Shown here: piece after piece, positions 43,476 through 52,499 of the stretch | Layout of the letters: each line of letters starts with the position of its first letter | Position numbering within the stretch: position 1 is the stretch's first letter | From: Pseudomonas putida S13.1.2 | GTDB taxonomy: Bacteria > Pseudomonadota > Gammaproteobacteria > Pseudomonadales > Pseudomonadaceae | Assembly: GCF_000498395.2 (NCBI RefSeq) | Contig: NZ_CP010979.1 | Location: forward strand, 6,540,001 to 6,604,000 | Direction of reading: 5' to 3' | DNA length: 64,000 bases | Translations under genes and position numbers: made by a program | Notes under the pieces: model-generated | The model's database searches: none | What the model was told of the DNA's origin: nothing | The model's input: only the letters and a program-made list of their open reading frames with translations

Positions 43476-43712
43476 GCGCGAGGCGTGTTGGCGGTAAAAG
43501 TGGTCCAGCAGCCGGCGTTCTGTGGCCGAGAGTGTCGAGCAGTAAATATTTTTTAATGAGATGGCGGGTCCTGCCCTGAAAGCTGGCCAAAGGCTCTGGC
43601 CTGAGATGTTGCGGCCAATTTGACGCAGATTGTTGCAAATGCGGCAAGGGTGAATATCCGACTTCAGGGTTCAACTATTGCCAACCGGGAGTAGAATTTT
43701 AATCATCCCCCC

Positions 43713-43763
43713 TGGCAGTACGAAGCGGGATCGGTACTTCGTGCCATCTTCACCGTAGATGGC
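43713..43763 (+). promoter_or_regulatory. Two competing hairpins upstream of the DUF2790 gene
   Basis: ACGAAG (43720-43725) pairs with CTTCGT (43737-43742), extendable by TGGC...GCCA. The same GCCATCT (43743-43749) can instead pair with AGATGGC (43757-43763). The two stems are mutually exclusive. They lie about 70 bases before the ATG. Confidence 0.4.
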
Positions 43764-43832
43764 AACTTCTCCGCGCCATTGACGGCATTAGAAGTCAATC
43801 GATCAGCTTGAATGCTCAAAAGGCACACTCAC

Positions 43833-44090
43833 ATGAAACCATTACTGATTCTTGCATTGGTCGGTATGTCCTCGTTCGCCCTTGCCGACGAGGCCAAACC
43901 TGTCTCCAGCGAGCCTGTGGCCCAGCAGTACGACTACACCATGAACCTGGACATCAAACGGGTGATCAACCTCTCGACCATCCCCAATGTCTGCGAAGTG
44001 GTGCCTGCGACCATGACCTACGAAGACCACCAGGGCCAGGTGCATACCATCCAGTACCGGGCCATGGGTGAAGGTTGTCAGCAGGGTTGA
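43833..44090 (+). CDS. DUF2790 small periplasmic protein
   Basis: An 85-residue protein with a signal peptide (MKPLLILALVGMSSFALA). The mature part contains the DUF2790 core (YDYTMNLDIKRVINLS, then VCEVVPATMTYEDHQGQVHTIQYRAMGEGC) with two conserved cysteines. The family is common in Pseudomonas and often metal- or stress-linked, but the function is unproven. AAAAGG precedes the ATG. A structured leader lies upstream. Confidence 0.85.
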   Translation: MKPLLILALVGMSSFALADEAKPVSSEPVAQQYDYTMNLDIKRVINLSTIPNVCEVVPATMTYEDHQGQVHTIQYRAMGEGCQQG

Positions 44091-44104
44091 TCGGGGCAAT
44101 GACT

Positions 44105-44206
44105 GATGGCCCCATCGCCGGCAAGCCAGCTCCCACAGGTGCTGCACAGGCCTCGGGCTTTGTGTAATCGCTGTGGGAGCTGCCTTGCCAGCGATGGGGC
44201 CATCAG
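44105..44206. repeat. Inverted repeat pair, variant REP family
   Basis: Two facing units built on GATGGCCCCATCGCCGGCAA and GCTCCCACAG arms. This differs from the CCGGCCTCTTCGCGGG class elsewhere in the window but keeps the same CTCCCACAGG tail. Confidence 0.8.
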
Positions 44207-44315
44207 CATTCAGAATATTTTCAAGCGTTGTCGATTACTCTGCTCTCCGTTCGACCATAGGTGAAGGCACGCCGCACTGCGTGTCAAAACCTATGCACTG
44301 TCGGAGAAACCCTCG

Positions 44316-44741
44316 ATGAGCACCGCAGCCGAAACCGAGATCCGCCAACTGATCGAGCGCTGGATGCAGGCCGTGCGCGATCGCGACATCCCCAGCATCA
44401 CCGCCCCCTATGCCGATGACATCGTTGCCTTTGATGCCATCCAGGCCCTGCAATTCAAAGGCAAGGACGCCTACACGGCGCACTGGGAAATGTGCATGGG
44501 CATGTGCACCGGCCCCATGGTCTTCGAACTGGCCGAACTCACCGTACATGCCTCTGGCGACCTTGCCCTGGCCCACTGGCTGAACCGCTGCGGCCCGGGC
44601 GACGATGAAAGCCAGTGCGGCTTCATGCGCGCCACCGTGGGCTATCGTCGTCAAGGTGGCCAGTGGCAGGTGATCCACGAGCACTGGTCGGCGCCTTTCG
44701 ACATGGAAACGCAAAAAGCCCTGTTCGATCTCAAGCCCTGA
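44316..44741 (+). CDS. SnoaL/NTF2-like domain protein
   Basis: A 141-residue single-domain protein of the NTF2-like superfamily (ETEIRQLIERWMQAVRDRDIPSITAPYADDIVAFDAI; then GGQWQVIHEHWSAPFDM). The pattern fits YybH/SgcJ-type proteins, which bind small ligands or act as steroid-isomerase-like enzymes. A GGAG site precedes the ATG. It lies just before the YCII gene of the ECF42 operon, 44 bases away, and may be part of that unit. Confidence 0.78.
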   Translation: MSTAAETEIRQLIERWMQAVRDRDIPSITAPYADDIVAFDAIQALQFKGKDAYTAHWEMCMGMCTGPMVFELAELTVHASGDLALAHWLNRCGPGDDESQCGFMRATVGYRRQGGQWQVIHEHWSAPFDMETQKALFDLKP

Positions 44742-44785
44742 GCCGTTATCGCCAAACGCACTTTGCCGCTGCCCTGGAGGCGACC

Positions 44786-45130
44786 ATGAAATACCTGTGC
44801 CTGGTCTATTGTGACGAGGGGCTGCTGCACAGCCTGCCCGACAGCCCGGAAGACGCCGAATGCATGGCCTACGCCGAAGCCGTGCATGGCTCGGGGCGAA
44901 TGCTGGCGGCCGAGGCGCTCAAGCCTGTGCAAACCGCCACCACGGTGCGTGTGCGTAACGGGCACATGAGCCTGACCGACGGCCCGTTCGCCGAAACCAA
45001 GGAGCAACTTGCCGGCTTTTACCTGGTGGAGGCCCGCGACCTGAACGAAGCGTTGAACATCGCCAAGGGCATCCCTGCGGCACGGGTCGGCAGTGTCGAG
45101 GTGCGACCGGTGCGTGAACTGCAACCCTGA
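44786..45130 (+). CDS. YCII/DGPF-domain protein
   Basis: A 114-residue YCII-related protein (MKYLCLVYCDEGLL) containing the DGPF motif (LTDGPFAETKEQLAGFYLVEARD). GGAGG precedes the ATG. DGPF proteins are the standard partners of ECF42 sigma factors, one of which is encoded 500 bases downstream. The usual role, if catalytic, is not known. Confidence 0.88.
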   Translation: MKYLCLVYCDEGLLHSLPDSPEDAECMAYAEAVHGSGRMLAAEALKPVQTATTVRVRNGHMSLTDGPFAETKEQLAGFYLVEARDLNEALNIAKGIPAARVGSVEVRPVRELQP

Positions 45131-45151
45131 CAGCTACGGAGAACCATCAGC

Positions 45152-45636
45152 ATGAGCCTTGCACACCCCACGCAAGCGCAACACGAGTTGTCCATCAGCC
45201 GCCTGATCGACGCACCACCGGCCAAGCTGTTTCGCGCCTGGACCGAGCCCCGGTGGCTGATGCAGTGGTGGGGGCCGCATGGCATGACCACCCCGGAGTG
45301 CGAGATGCAGTTGTGGGTCGGGGGGTATTCCGCACCCTGATGCGCGCGCCAGATGGTAGCGAATACCCGACCCAAGGCGTGTTTCTGGACATTGCCGCGC
45401 CGCGTCGGCTGGTGTTCACCGATGCATTCGGCCCCGGTTGGGTGCCGTCGGACAAGGCCTTCATGACCGCTGTGATCAGCTTTGACGAGGAGCAGGGCAA
45501 AACCCGCTACACCGCCCGCGCCTGGCACTGGAATGCTGCCGACTGCCGGGCCCATGAAGAAATGGGCTTCTATCAGGGCTGGGGAGAAAGCCTGGACCGC
45601 CTGGTGGAGGTGGTGACCCAAAGGATGCCGGACTGA
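45152..45636 (+). pseudogene. SRPBCC (AHSA1-like) gene with a one-base frameshift
   Basis: The N-terminal part (MSLAHPTQAQHELSISRLIDAPPAKLFRAWTEPRWL...) stops after the run of six G at 45320-45325. The frame then continues one base shifted as VFRTLMRAPDGSEYPTQGVFLDIAAPRR... to the natural end at 45636. Restoring a seventh G gives a continuous 161-residue SRPBCC protein with the sequence VGGVFRTLM, the form expected in the family. It is either a true inactivating deletion in a homopolymer or an assembly error. The gene lies between the YCII gene and the sigma gene, whose ATG overlaps its stop (TGATG). Confidence 0.8.
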
Positions 45637-46874
45637 TGACAGCACTGGCGCAGGTGCGCGCCGAAGTCGAGGCGGTGTATCGGCGGGAGTCGCGGCGCAT
45701 CCTGGCGACGTTGATCCGCCTGCTGGGTGATTTCGACCTGGCCGAGGAGGCCATGCATGACGCGTTCTTCATCGCCGTCGAGCGCTGGCAGCGCGATGGC
45801 ATCCCCGATAACCCCCGGGCGTGGCTGGTTTCCACCGGGCGCTTCAAGGCTATTGATGCGTTGCGACGACGCGCCCGTTTCGACCGTTCCCAGGCAGACC
45901 TGAGCATGCTGCTCGATGGCCAGGCGCAGGACCCCAGCGAAGAAGAGCTGCTGGCGGACGACCGCCTGCGGCTGATTTTCACCTGTTGCCACCCGGCGCT
46001 GTCCGCCGATGCCCAGGTGCCGCTGACCCTGCGCGCAGTCTGCGACCTGACCACCGAGCAGATCGCCCGCGCCTTCCTGCAAAGCCCGGCCACCATCGCC
46101 CAGCGCATCGTGCGCGCCAAAGCCAAGATCCGCGATGCCGGCATCCCGTACCAGGTACCAGAGCTGGGCGAACTGCCCGAGCGCCTGGAGAGCGTGTTAC
46201 GGGTGATCTACCTGGTGTTCAACGAAGGCTATTCGGCGTCATCGGGCGAGTCACTGCTGCAGCAGGAGCTGAGCGATGAAGCCATTCGCCTGGCGCGGCT
46301 GCTGGTGCAATTGTTGCCTGATGCGGAGGCTATCGGCCTGCTGGCCTTGATGCTGCTGCAGGCGTCCCGGCAGCAGGCGCGAACCGATGCCCAGGGCAAC
46401 CTGGTGCTGCTGGAACAGCAGGACCGCAGCCTGTGGGACCGGCAACGCATTGACGAGGGCTGCGAGCTGGTGCGCCTGGCCCTGCAAAGCCGGGCGTTCG
46501 GTGCTTATACGGTGCAGGCGGCGATTGCCGCGGTGCACGCTGAAGCGGCAACGGCAGAAGAGACGGACTGGGCGGAAATCGTCGGGCTGTATGATGTGTT
46601 GCAGCGGCATTGGCCGTCAGCGGTGGTGGAACTGAACCGGGCGGTGGCGCTGGCGAAGCGCGATGGGCCGGCGGTTGGCTTGCGGGAGGTCGAAGGTATT
46701 CTGGCGCGCGGTGAGCTGCTGGACTATCACCTGGCGCATGCGGCGCGGGCCGAGCTGCACTACCAGCTGGGGCAGGTGGAGGAGGCGCGTGAGGCGTGGC
46801 GGCAGGCGCTGGCGCTGACCCGGCAGGCGCCGGAGCGGCGGCATATCGAGCAGCGGCTGAAAGTCATCGAGTGA
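45636..46874 (+). CDS. ECF42-type sigma factor with C-terminal extension
   Basis: A 412-residue sigma factor. Regions 2 and 4 occupy about residues 5-165 (LAEEAMHDAFFIAVERWQRDG; LTTEQIARAFLQSPATIAQRIVRAKAKIR). A long C-terminal part of about 240 residues follows (VLRVIYLVFNEGYSASSGESLL, then helical repeats to residue 412), matching the ECF42 group with its TPR-like extension. In that group the extension regulates the sigma factor and the partner is a DGPF protein, found here two genes upstream. The start overlaps the SRPBCC stop. Confidence 0.9.
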   Translation: MTALAQVRAEVEAVYRRESRRILATLIRLLGDFDLAEEAMHDAFFIAVERWQRDGIPDNPRAWLVSTGRFKAIDALRRRARFDRSQADLSMLLDGQAQDPSEEELLADDRLRLIFTCCHPALSADAQVPLTLRAVCDLTTEQIARAFLQSPATIAQRIVRAKAKIRDAGIPYQVPELGELPERLESVLRVIYLVFNEGYSASSGESLLQQELSDEAIRLARLLVQLLPDAEAIGLLALMLLQASRQQARTDAQGNLVLLEQQDRSLWDRQRIDEGCELVRLALQSRAFGAYTVQAAIAAVHAEAATAEETDWAEIVGLYDVLQRHWPSAVVELNRAVALAKRDGPAVGLREVEGILARGELLDYHLAHAARAELHYQLGQVEEAREAWRQALALTRQAPERRHIEQRLKVIE

Positions 46875-46884
46875 TGTTGGCTGC

Positions 46885-46986
46885 GCTGGCCTCTTCGCGG
46901 GTAAACCCGCTCCCACAGGATCACCACAGATTGAGCATTTTGCTGTACCTGTGGGAGCGGGTTTACCCGCGAAGAGGCCGGTGCGG
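46885..46986. repeat. REP inverted pair
   Basis: Facing REP units between the converging ECF42 and phaJ1 genes. Confidence 0.9.
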
Positions 46987-46999
46987 TCTACATCAATCT

Positions 47000-47470
47000 T
47001 CAGCTGGCGACGAAATTCGGCGGCGACACGAGTTCGACTGTCTGCTGCTTGCGCGGTGCGAGGATCTCGGCCTCACCCTGCACCACCAGCTCATCGTTCT
47101 GGTTGTACACATTGGTGGCGATGCGCACCTTGAACTTGGGCAGTTTCTCGAGAATTTCCAGGCGCACGGTCAGGGTGTCGCCAATTTTTACCGGTTTCTG
47201 GAAGCTCATCTGCTGGCCCAGGTAGATGGTGCCTGGGCCAGGCAGGGTGCAGGCCACTGCAGCACTGATCAGCGCGCCGCTGAACATGCCATGGGCAATA
47301 CGCTCGCGGAACATGCTCTTGGCGGCGAACTCGGCATCCAGGTGAACCGGGTTGTGGTCACCGGACATCGCAGCGAACAGCTGGATGTCGCGTTCTTCAA
47401 CGGACTTCTTGTACTCGGCCGTCTGGCCAACTTCGAGGGCTTCGTAAGGCGTGTTGGTGACCTGGGACAT
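47000..47470 (-). CDS. phaJ1: (R)-specific enoyl-CoA hydratase (MaoC family)
   Basis: A 156-residue hot-dog fold hydratase. The catalytic dyad is D38/H43 in SGDHNPVHLD. The ERIAHGMFSGALISAA segment follows. It hydrates trans-2-enoyl-CoA to (R)-3-hydroxyacyl-CoA, linking beta-oxidation to polyhydroxyalkanoate synthesis. The opening MSQVTNTPYEALEVGQ and the gene context (hydrolase, fadD2, fadD1) match the PhaJ1/PA3302 type. An AAGGAAG site precedes the ATG. Confidence 0.88.
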   Translation of the reverse strand: MSQVTNTPYEALEVGQTAEYKKSVEERDIQLFAAMSGDHNPVHLDAEFAAKSMFRERIAHGMFSGALISAAVACTLPGPGTIYLGQQMSFQKPVKIGDTLTVRLEILEKLPKFKVRIATNVYNQNDELVVQGEAEILAPRKQQTVELVSPPNFVAS

Positions 47471-47504
47471 CGGTGCTTCCTTAAGCGTTGGGCGAGGGCG
47501 GCTA

Positions 47505-48449
47505 TCATTCACTGCGCACGGGGCGGCCAAGGGCCAGCGCCTGTTCTAGCCAGCCGAGAATATCGGCGGTGACCTCGTCACGGTTGGTTTCGTTGAGTAC
47601 TTCATGCCGCGCCTCAGGATAGACGCGCAGCTGTACATGTCGATTGCCGGTCGCACGCAGGGCGTCGGCCAGATGGGTTAGACGCTTGCCGGCACTGACC
47701 GGATCACATTCGCCACCGATCACCAGCATGGGCAGGTTCGGATCGATCTGCGCGAGGTTACCCGGCTGGCTGATCTGCGCCAAGCCTTGCAGCAGGTCGA
47801 GCCACAGCTGGTTGCTGCAGCGAAAGCCGCACAACGGGTCGTTGACATACAAGTCGACCTCGGCCGGGTCGCGGCTGAGCCAGTCGAACGCCGTGCGGTT
47901 GGGTTTGAAGGCTTTGTTGAACGAACCGAACGACAACCATTCGATCAGCGCACTCTTGCCTTGCGGCCCCTGGCGCCAGCCCTCCAGCCGGGCAATCAGC
48001 CGCGCCACGCGGTACAGCGCCGCCGGTTGGTAGTTGGAGCCACTGAGAATCGCCCCGTGCAGGCTGGCGCTGTGGTGCAGCAGGTAGGCCTGGGCAATGT
48101 AGCTGCCCATGCTGTGGCCGAACAGAAACAGCGGTGTACCCGGGAACTGCTGGCCGATGTGCTGGGCCAGCAGCCCAAGGTCGTTGACTACGGCATTCCA
48201 GCCATGATGGCGGGCGAACAGGCCGAGGCTGCCCAGCTCGGCGGTGCGCCCATGGCCGCGCTGGTCGGCAGCGAACAGGGCAAAGCCGGCCTCGCTCAGG
48301 GCATGCCCCAGGCGCAGGTAGCGCCCGGCATGCTCGGCCATGCCGTGGGCCAGCAGCACCACGGCTTTTACCGGTGTGGCCGGCAGCCATTGGTGCACGT
48401 ACAGGCTGCAGTGCTCGCTGGCGGGTAGCCAGAAGGCGTCGTGGGGCAT
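47505..48449 (-). CDS. Lysophospholipase-like alpha/beta hydrolase
   Basis: A 314-residue serine hydrolase of the monoglyceride lipase/lysophospholipase type. The oxyanion segment is LLAHGMAEHAGRY, the nucleophile is S113 (FGHSMG), the acid is in GGECDPVSAG, and the histidine is in YPEARHEVLNE. The start at 48449 has AAGGA. It is divergent from fadD2 and lies 34 bases from phaJ1. It plausibly releases fatty acids that the two ligases then activate. Confidence 0.87.
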   Translation of the reverse strand: MPHDAFWLPASEHCSLYVHQWLPATPVKAVVLLAHGMAEHAGRYLRLGHALSEAGFALFAADQRGHGRTAELGSLGLFARHHGWNAVVNDLGLLAQHIGQQFPGTPLFLFGHSMGSYIAQAYLLHHSASLHGAILSGSNYQPAALYRVARLIARLEGWRQGPQGKSALIEWLSFGSFNKAFKPNRTAFDWLSRDPAEVDLYVNDPLCGFRCSNQLWLDLLQGLAQISQPGNLAQIDPNLPMLVIGGECDPVSAGKRLTHLADALRATGNRHVQLRVYPEARHEVLNETNRDEVTADILGWLEQALALGRPVRSE

Positions 48450-48667
48450 GGCGGGTCCTTGTGCGCGCGGGTACCCGAACAGTGTATGCACAACCGGCCG
48501 GATTGCAGGAAGGGCACAAATAAGATTCACAATGTTAATGGCGGCACTTGGCGTATATGCCGTCCTGGGCTTACCTGCTAACGTCGGATCAACGCCTTTT
48601 CGCCAGCAGGCGATCAGGTAAAGGACTAAAGGACGCAGTGCAGGTCCAGGCAGAGGAACAATAATAA

Positions 48668-50356
48668 ATGCAAGCCGACTTCTGGAATGACAAGCGCCCG
48701 GCGGGCGTACCTTCCACCATCGACATCAATGCCTACACCTCGGTCGTCGAGGTGTTCGAGCGCTCCTGCAAGCGCTTTGCCGACCGCCCGGCGTTCAGCA
48801 ACCTGGGCGTGACCCTGAACTACGCGGAGCTGGAGCGCCATTCGGCAGCCTTTGCCGCCTGGTTGCAGCAGCACACCGACCTCAAGCCGGGCGACCGCAT
48901 CGCGGTGCAGATGCCCAACGTGCTGCAATACCCGATCGCCGTCTTCGGTGCCATGCGCGCCGGCCTGATCGTGGTCAACACCAACCCGCTGTACACCGAG
49001 CGCGAAATGCGCCACCAGTTCAAGGACAGTGGCGCACGCGCGCTGGTGTACCTGAACATGTTCGGCAAGCGCGTGCAGGAGGTGCTGCCCGATACCGGCA
49101 TCGAGTACCTGATCGAGGCGAAAATGGGCGACCTGTTGCCTGCCGCCAAGGGCTGGCTGATCAACACCGTGGTCGACAAGCTGAAGAAGATGGTGCCAGC
49201 TTACCGGTTGCCCCAGGCGATATCGTTCAAGCAGGTGCTGCGCCTGGGCCGCGAGCAGTCGCCCAAACCGGTGCCGTTGAGCCTGGACGACATTGCCGTG
49301 CTGCAGTACACCGGCGGCACCACCGGCCTGGCCAAGGGCGCCATGCTCACCCATGCCAACCTGGTGGCCAACATGTTGCAGGTGCTGGCCTGCTTCTCGC
49401 AGCACGGGCCCGATGGGCAGAAGCTGCTCAAGGACGGCCAGGAGGTGATGATTGCGCCCCTGCCGCTGTACCACATCTATGCCTTTACCGCGAACTGCAT
49501 GTGCATGATGGTCACCGGTAACCACAACGTGCTGATCACCAACCCACGGGACATCCCTGGCTTCATCAAGGAGCTGGGCAAGTGGCGTTTCTCCGCGCTG
49601 TTAGGGTTGAACACACTGTTTGTCGCGCTGATGGACCATCCCGGTTTCCGCCAGCTGGATTTCTCGGCGCTGAAGGTCACCAACTCCGGCGGCACGGCGC
49701 TGGTCAAGGCCACTGCCGAGCGCTGGGAAGCCCTTACCGGGTGCCGCATTGTCGAAGGCTACGGCCTGACAGAAACCTCGCCGGTGGCCAGCACCAACCC
49801 TTATGGCCAGTTGGCGCGCCTGGGCACCGTGGGCATACCGGTGGCGGGTACCGCGTTCAAGGTTATCGACGATGACGGCAACGAATTGCCGCTGGGCGAG
49901 CGGGGCGAGTTGTGCATCAAGGGCCCGCAGGTGATGAAGGGTTACTGGCAGCAGCCTGAGGCCACTGCTCAAGCGCTGGATGCGGACGGCTGGTTCAAGA
50001 CCGGGGATATCGCGGTGATCGACCCGGACGGCTTCACCCGCATTGTCGACCGCAAGAAGGACATGATCATCGTCTCGGGCTTCAACGTGTACCCCAACGA
50101 GATCGAGGACGTGGTGATGGGCCACCCCAAGGTTGCCAACTGTGCGGCTATCGGCGTGCCGGACGAGCGCTCAGGCGAGGCGGTGAAGCTGTTCGTGGTG
50201 CCGCGCGAGGGCGGGTTGAGCGTGGAAGAGCTGAAGGCCTACTGCAAAGCCAACTTCACCGGCTACAAAGTACCCAAGCACATCGTGCTGCGCGAGTCGT
50301 TGCCGATGACGCCGGTGGGCAAGATCCTGCGGCGAGAGCTGCGCGACATAGCGTGA
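48668..50356 (+). CDS. fadD2: Long-chain fatty acid-CoA ligase
   Basis: A 562-residue acyl-CoA synthetase. The P-loop is YTGGTTGLAKGAM (near 215), the A5 motif is EGYGLTETSP (near 365), and the A7/A8 motifs are GWFKTGDIAVIDPDGF and DRKKDMIIVSGFNVYPNEIE. It activates long-chain fatty acids with ATP and CoA at the inner face of the membrane. The gene order (hydrolase, this gene, then fadD1) identifies it as the fadD2 position. The 218-base gap upstream is shared with the divergent hydrolase gene and should hold both promoters. Confidence 0.93.
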   Translation: MQADFWNDKRPAGVPSTIDINAYTSVVEVFERSCKRFADRPAFSNLGVTLNYAELERHSAAFAAWLQQHTDLKPGDRIAVQMPNVLQYPIAVFGAMRAGLIVVNTNPLYTEREMRHQFKDSGARALVYLNMFGKRVQEVLPDTGIEYLIEAKMGDLLPAAKGWLINTVVDKLKKMVPAYRLPQAISFKQVLRLGREQSPKPVPLSLDDIAVLQYTGGTTGLAKGAMLTHANLVANMLQVLACFSQHGPDGQKLLKDGQEVMIAPLPLYHIYAFTANCMCMMVTGNHNVLITNPRDIPGFIKELGKWRFSALLGLNTLFVALMDHPGFRQLDFSALKVTNSGGTALVKATAERWEALTGCRIVEGYGLTETSPVASTNPYGQLARLGTVGIPVAGTAFKVIDDDGNELPLGERGELCIKGPQVMKGYWQQPEATAQALDADGWFKTGDIAVIDPDGFTRIVDRKKDMIIVSGFNVYPNEIEDVVMGHPKVANCAAIGVPDERSGEAVKLFVVPREGGLSVEELKAYCKANFTGYKVPKHIVLRESLPMTPVGKILRRELRDIA

Positions 50357-50366
50357 TACCGAAATG

Positions 50367-50392
50367 GCATTCGCGGGCTTGCCCGCGAATGC
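50367..50392 (+). terminator. Strong hairpin after fadD2
   Basis: A palindrome (GCATTCGCGGGC / GCCCGCGAATGC) 11 bases after the fadD2 stop, followed by TTTAAAAA. It is a partial REP core that may act as a terminator; the T-tract is short. Confidence 0.55.
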
Positions 50393-50651
50393 TTTAAAAA
50401 CCGCTCTAAAAGGATGATTACAGCCTGATGTGCGACATTTTGGTTAAAAACTCTAAAAATGACCTGTATTGTTCATTGAGTCATTTTTGTGACTGCAAGG
50501 CCTGTTTTGGCCTCTAGGCGACCCCAGGCAAAGCTGTTACTCTCGGCCCGCTTTCAGACGATCCGGTTTGCAACGAACCGCCGTCTCATATCAATAATAA
50601 GCGCATCGACGCGCCAATCGAACTTCGCTGTTGCTGAAGGAGTGGGCTTCC

Positions 50652-52349
50652 ATGATCGAAAATTTTTGGAAGGATAAGTACCCAGCCGGGGTTACGGCGG
50701 AAATCAATCCTGACGAATTCCCCAATATCCAGGCAGTACTCAAGCAATCCTGCCAACGCTTTGCCGACAAACCGGCCTTTAGCAACCTGGGCAAGACTAT
50801 CACTTATGGCGAGCTGTATGCGCTGTCGGGGGCGTTTGCCGCCTGGCTGCAGCAGCATACCGACCTCAAGCCGGGTGACCGCATTGCCGTGCAACTGCCC
50901 AATGTCCTGCAATACCCGGTCGCGGTCTTCGGCGCCATGCGTGCCGGGCTGATCGTGGTCAACACCAACCCGCTGTATACCGTGCGGGAGATGGAACACC
51001 AGTTCAACGACTCCGGCGCCAAGGCCCTGGTGTGCTTGGCCAACATGGCCCACCTGGCCGAAAAGGTGGTACCCAAGACCCAGGTCAAACACGTCATCGT
51101 CACCGAAGTGGCCGACCTGCTGCCGCCGCTCAAACGCCTGCTGATCAACAGCGTGATCAAGTACGTGAAGAAGATGGTGCCGGCCTACAGCCTGCCGCAG
51201 GCCGTGCGCTTCAACGACGCCCTGGCCCTGGGCAAGGGCCAGCCGGTGACCGAGGCCAACCCGCAGGCCAACGACGTGGCTGTGTTGCAGTACACCGGCG
51301 GCACCACCGGCGTGGCCAAGGGCGCCATGCTGACCCACCGCAACCTGGTGGCCAACATGCTGCAGTGCCGGGCGCTGATGGGCGCTAACCTACACGAAGG
51401 CTGCGAAATTCTCATCACCCCGCTGCCGCTGTACCATATCTACGCCTTTACCTTCCATTGCATGGCGATGATGCTGATCGGCAACCACAACGTGCTGATC
51501 AGCAACCCGCGTGACCTGCCGGCCATGGTCAAGGAACTGGGCAAGTGGAAGTTCAGCGGCTTTGTCGGCCTCAACACCCTGTTCGTTGCCCTGTGCAACA
51601 ACGAGGCGTTCCGTGCCTTGGACTTCTCGGCGCTGAAAATCACCCTGTCGGGCGGCATGGCCCTGCAACTGAGCGTGGCAGAGCGCTGGAAGGCCGTTAC
51701 CGGCTGTGCCATCTGCGAAGGCTACGGCATGACCGAAACCAGCCCGGTGGCGGCTGTGAACCCGGCAGAAGCCAACCAGGTGGGTACCATTGGCATTCCG
51801 GTGCCGTCGACCTTGTGCAAGATCATCGATGACGCTGGCAACGAGCTGCCGTTGGGCGAGGTGGGCGAGCTGTGCGTCAAGGGCCCGCAGGTGATGAAGG
51901 GCTACTGGCAGCGCGAAGATGCCACCGCCGAGATCCTCGACAGCGAAGGCTGGCTGAAGACCGGTGATATCGCGCTGATCCAGGCGGACGGTTACATGCG
52001 CATCGTCGACCGCAAGAAGGACATGATCCTGGTCTCGGGCTTCAACGTGTACCCCAACGAGCTGGAAGACGTGCTGGCGGCCTTGCCGGGCGTGCTGCAG
52101 TGCGCAGCCATTGGTGTGCCTGACGAGAAGTCGGGTGAAGTGATCAAGGTGTTCATCGTGGTCAAACCGGGCATGACCGTGACCAAGGAGCAGGTGATGG
52201 AGCACATGCGTGCCAACGTTACCGGCTACAAGGTGCCACGCCTGATCGAGTTCCGCGATACGCTGCCGACCACCAACGTGGGCAAGATCCTGCGCCGCGA
52301 GCTGCGCGATGAAGAGCTCAAGAAGCAGGGCTTGAAGAAGATCGCCTGA
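50652..52349 (+). CDS. fadD1: Long-chain fatty acid-CoA ligase
   Basis: A 565-residue acyl-CoA synthetase, paralogous to fadD2 295 bases upstream. The same motifs are present: YTGGTTGVAKGAM, EGYGMTETSP, GWLKTGDIALIQADGY and DRKKDMILVSGFNVYPNELE. The start MIENFWKDKYPAG is the recognised FadD1 N-terminus; AAGGAG lies upstream. Its own leader (50393-50651, AT-richer, no ORF) suggests separate control from fadD2. It is followed by a REP and the insertion sequence. Confidence 0.94.
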   Translation: MIENFWKDKYPAGVTAEINPDEFPNIQAVLKQSCQRFADKPAFSNLGKTITYGELYALSGAFAAWLQQHTDLKPGDRIAVQLPNVLQYPVAVFGAMRAGLIVVNTNPLYTVREMEHQFNDSGAKALVCLANMAHLAEKVVPKTQVKHVIVTEVADLLPPLKRLLINSVIKYVKKMVPAYSLPQAVRFNDALALGKGQPVTEANPQANDVAVLQYTGGTTGVAKGAMLTHRNLVANMLQCRALMGANLHEGCEILITPLPLYHIYAFTFHCMAMMLIGNHNVLISNPRDLPAMVKELGKWKFSGFVGLNTLFVALCNNEAFRALDFSALKITLSGGMALQLSVAERWKAVTGCAICEGYGMTETSPVAAVNPAEANQVGTIGIPVPSTLCKIIDDAGNELPLGEVGELCVKGPQVMKGYWQREDATAEILDSEGWLKTGDIALIQADGYMRIVDRKKDMILVSGFNVYPNELEDVLAALPGVLQCAAIGVPDEKSGEVIKVFIVVKPGMTVTKEQVMEHMRANVTGYKVPRLIEFRDTLPTTNVGKILRRELRDEELKKQGLKKIA

Positions 52350-52365
52350 CGCCCCGCCAGCGCGG

Positions 52366-52484
52366 TCCCTGTAGGAGCAGCCTTGTGCTGCGAAAGGGCC
52401 GCAAAGCGGCCCCAGGAATTTCAGCATTACGGCTGAGAACCTGGGGCCGCTTTGCGGCCCGATCGCGACACAAGGCCGCTCCTA
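52366..52484. repeat. REP pair interrupted at its right tail by the IS
   Basis: A long inverted REP (CTGTAGGAGCAGCC... / ...GGCCGCTCCTA) with inner arms GGGCCGCAAAGCGGCCCC and GGGGCCGCTTTGCGGCCC. Its right tail stops at CTCCTA, where the IS begins; the missing CAG tail resumes at 53923. Confidence 0.8.
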
Positions 52485-52487
52485 TGT

Positions 52488-52499
52488 ATGGACTCGCCC
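52488..52499 (+). repeat. IS left subterminal inverted repeat
   Basis: ATGGACTCGCCC, the exact reverse complement of 53905-53916. It lies 3 bases inside the inferred left end. Confidence 0.85.
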
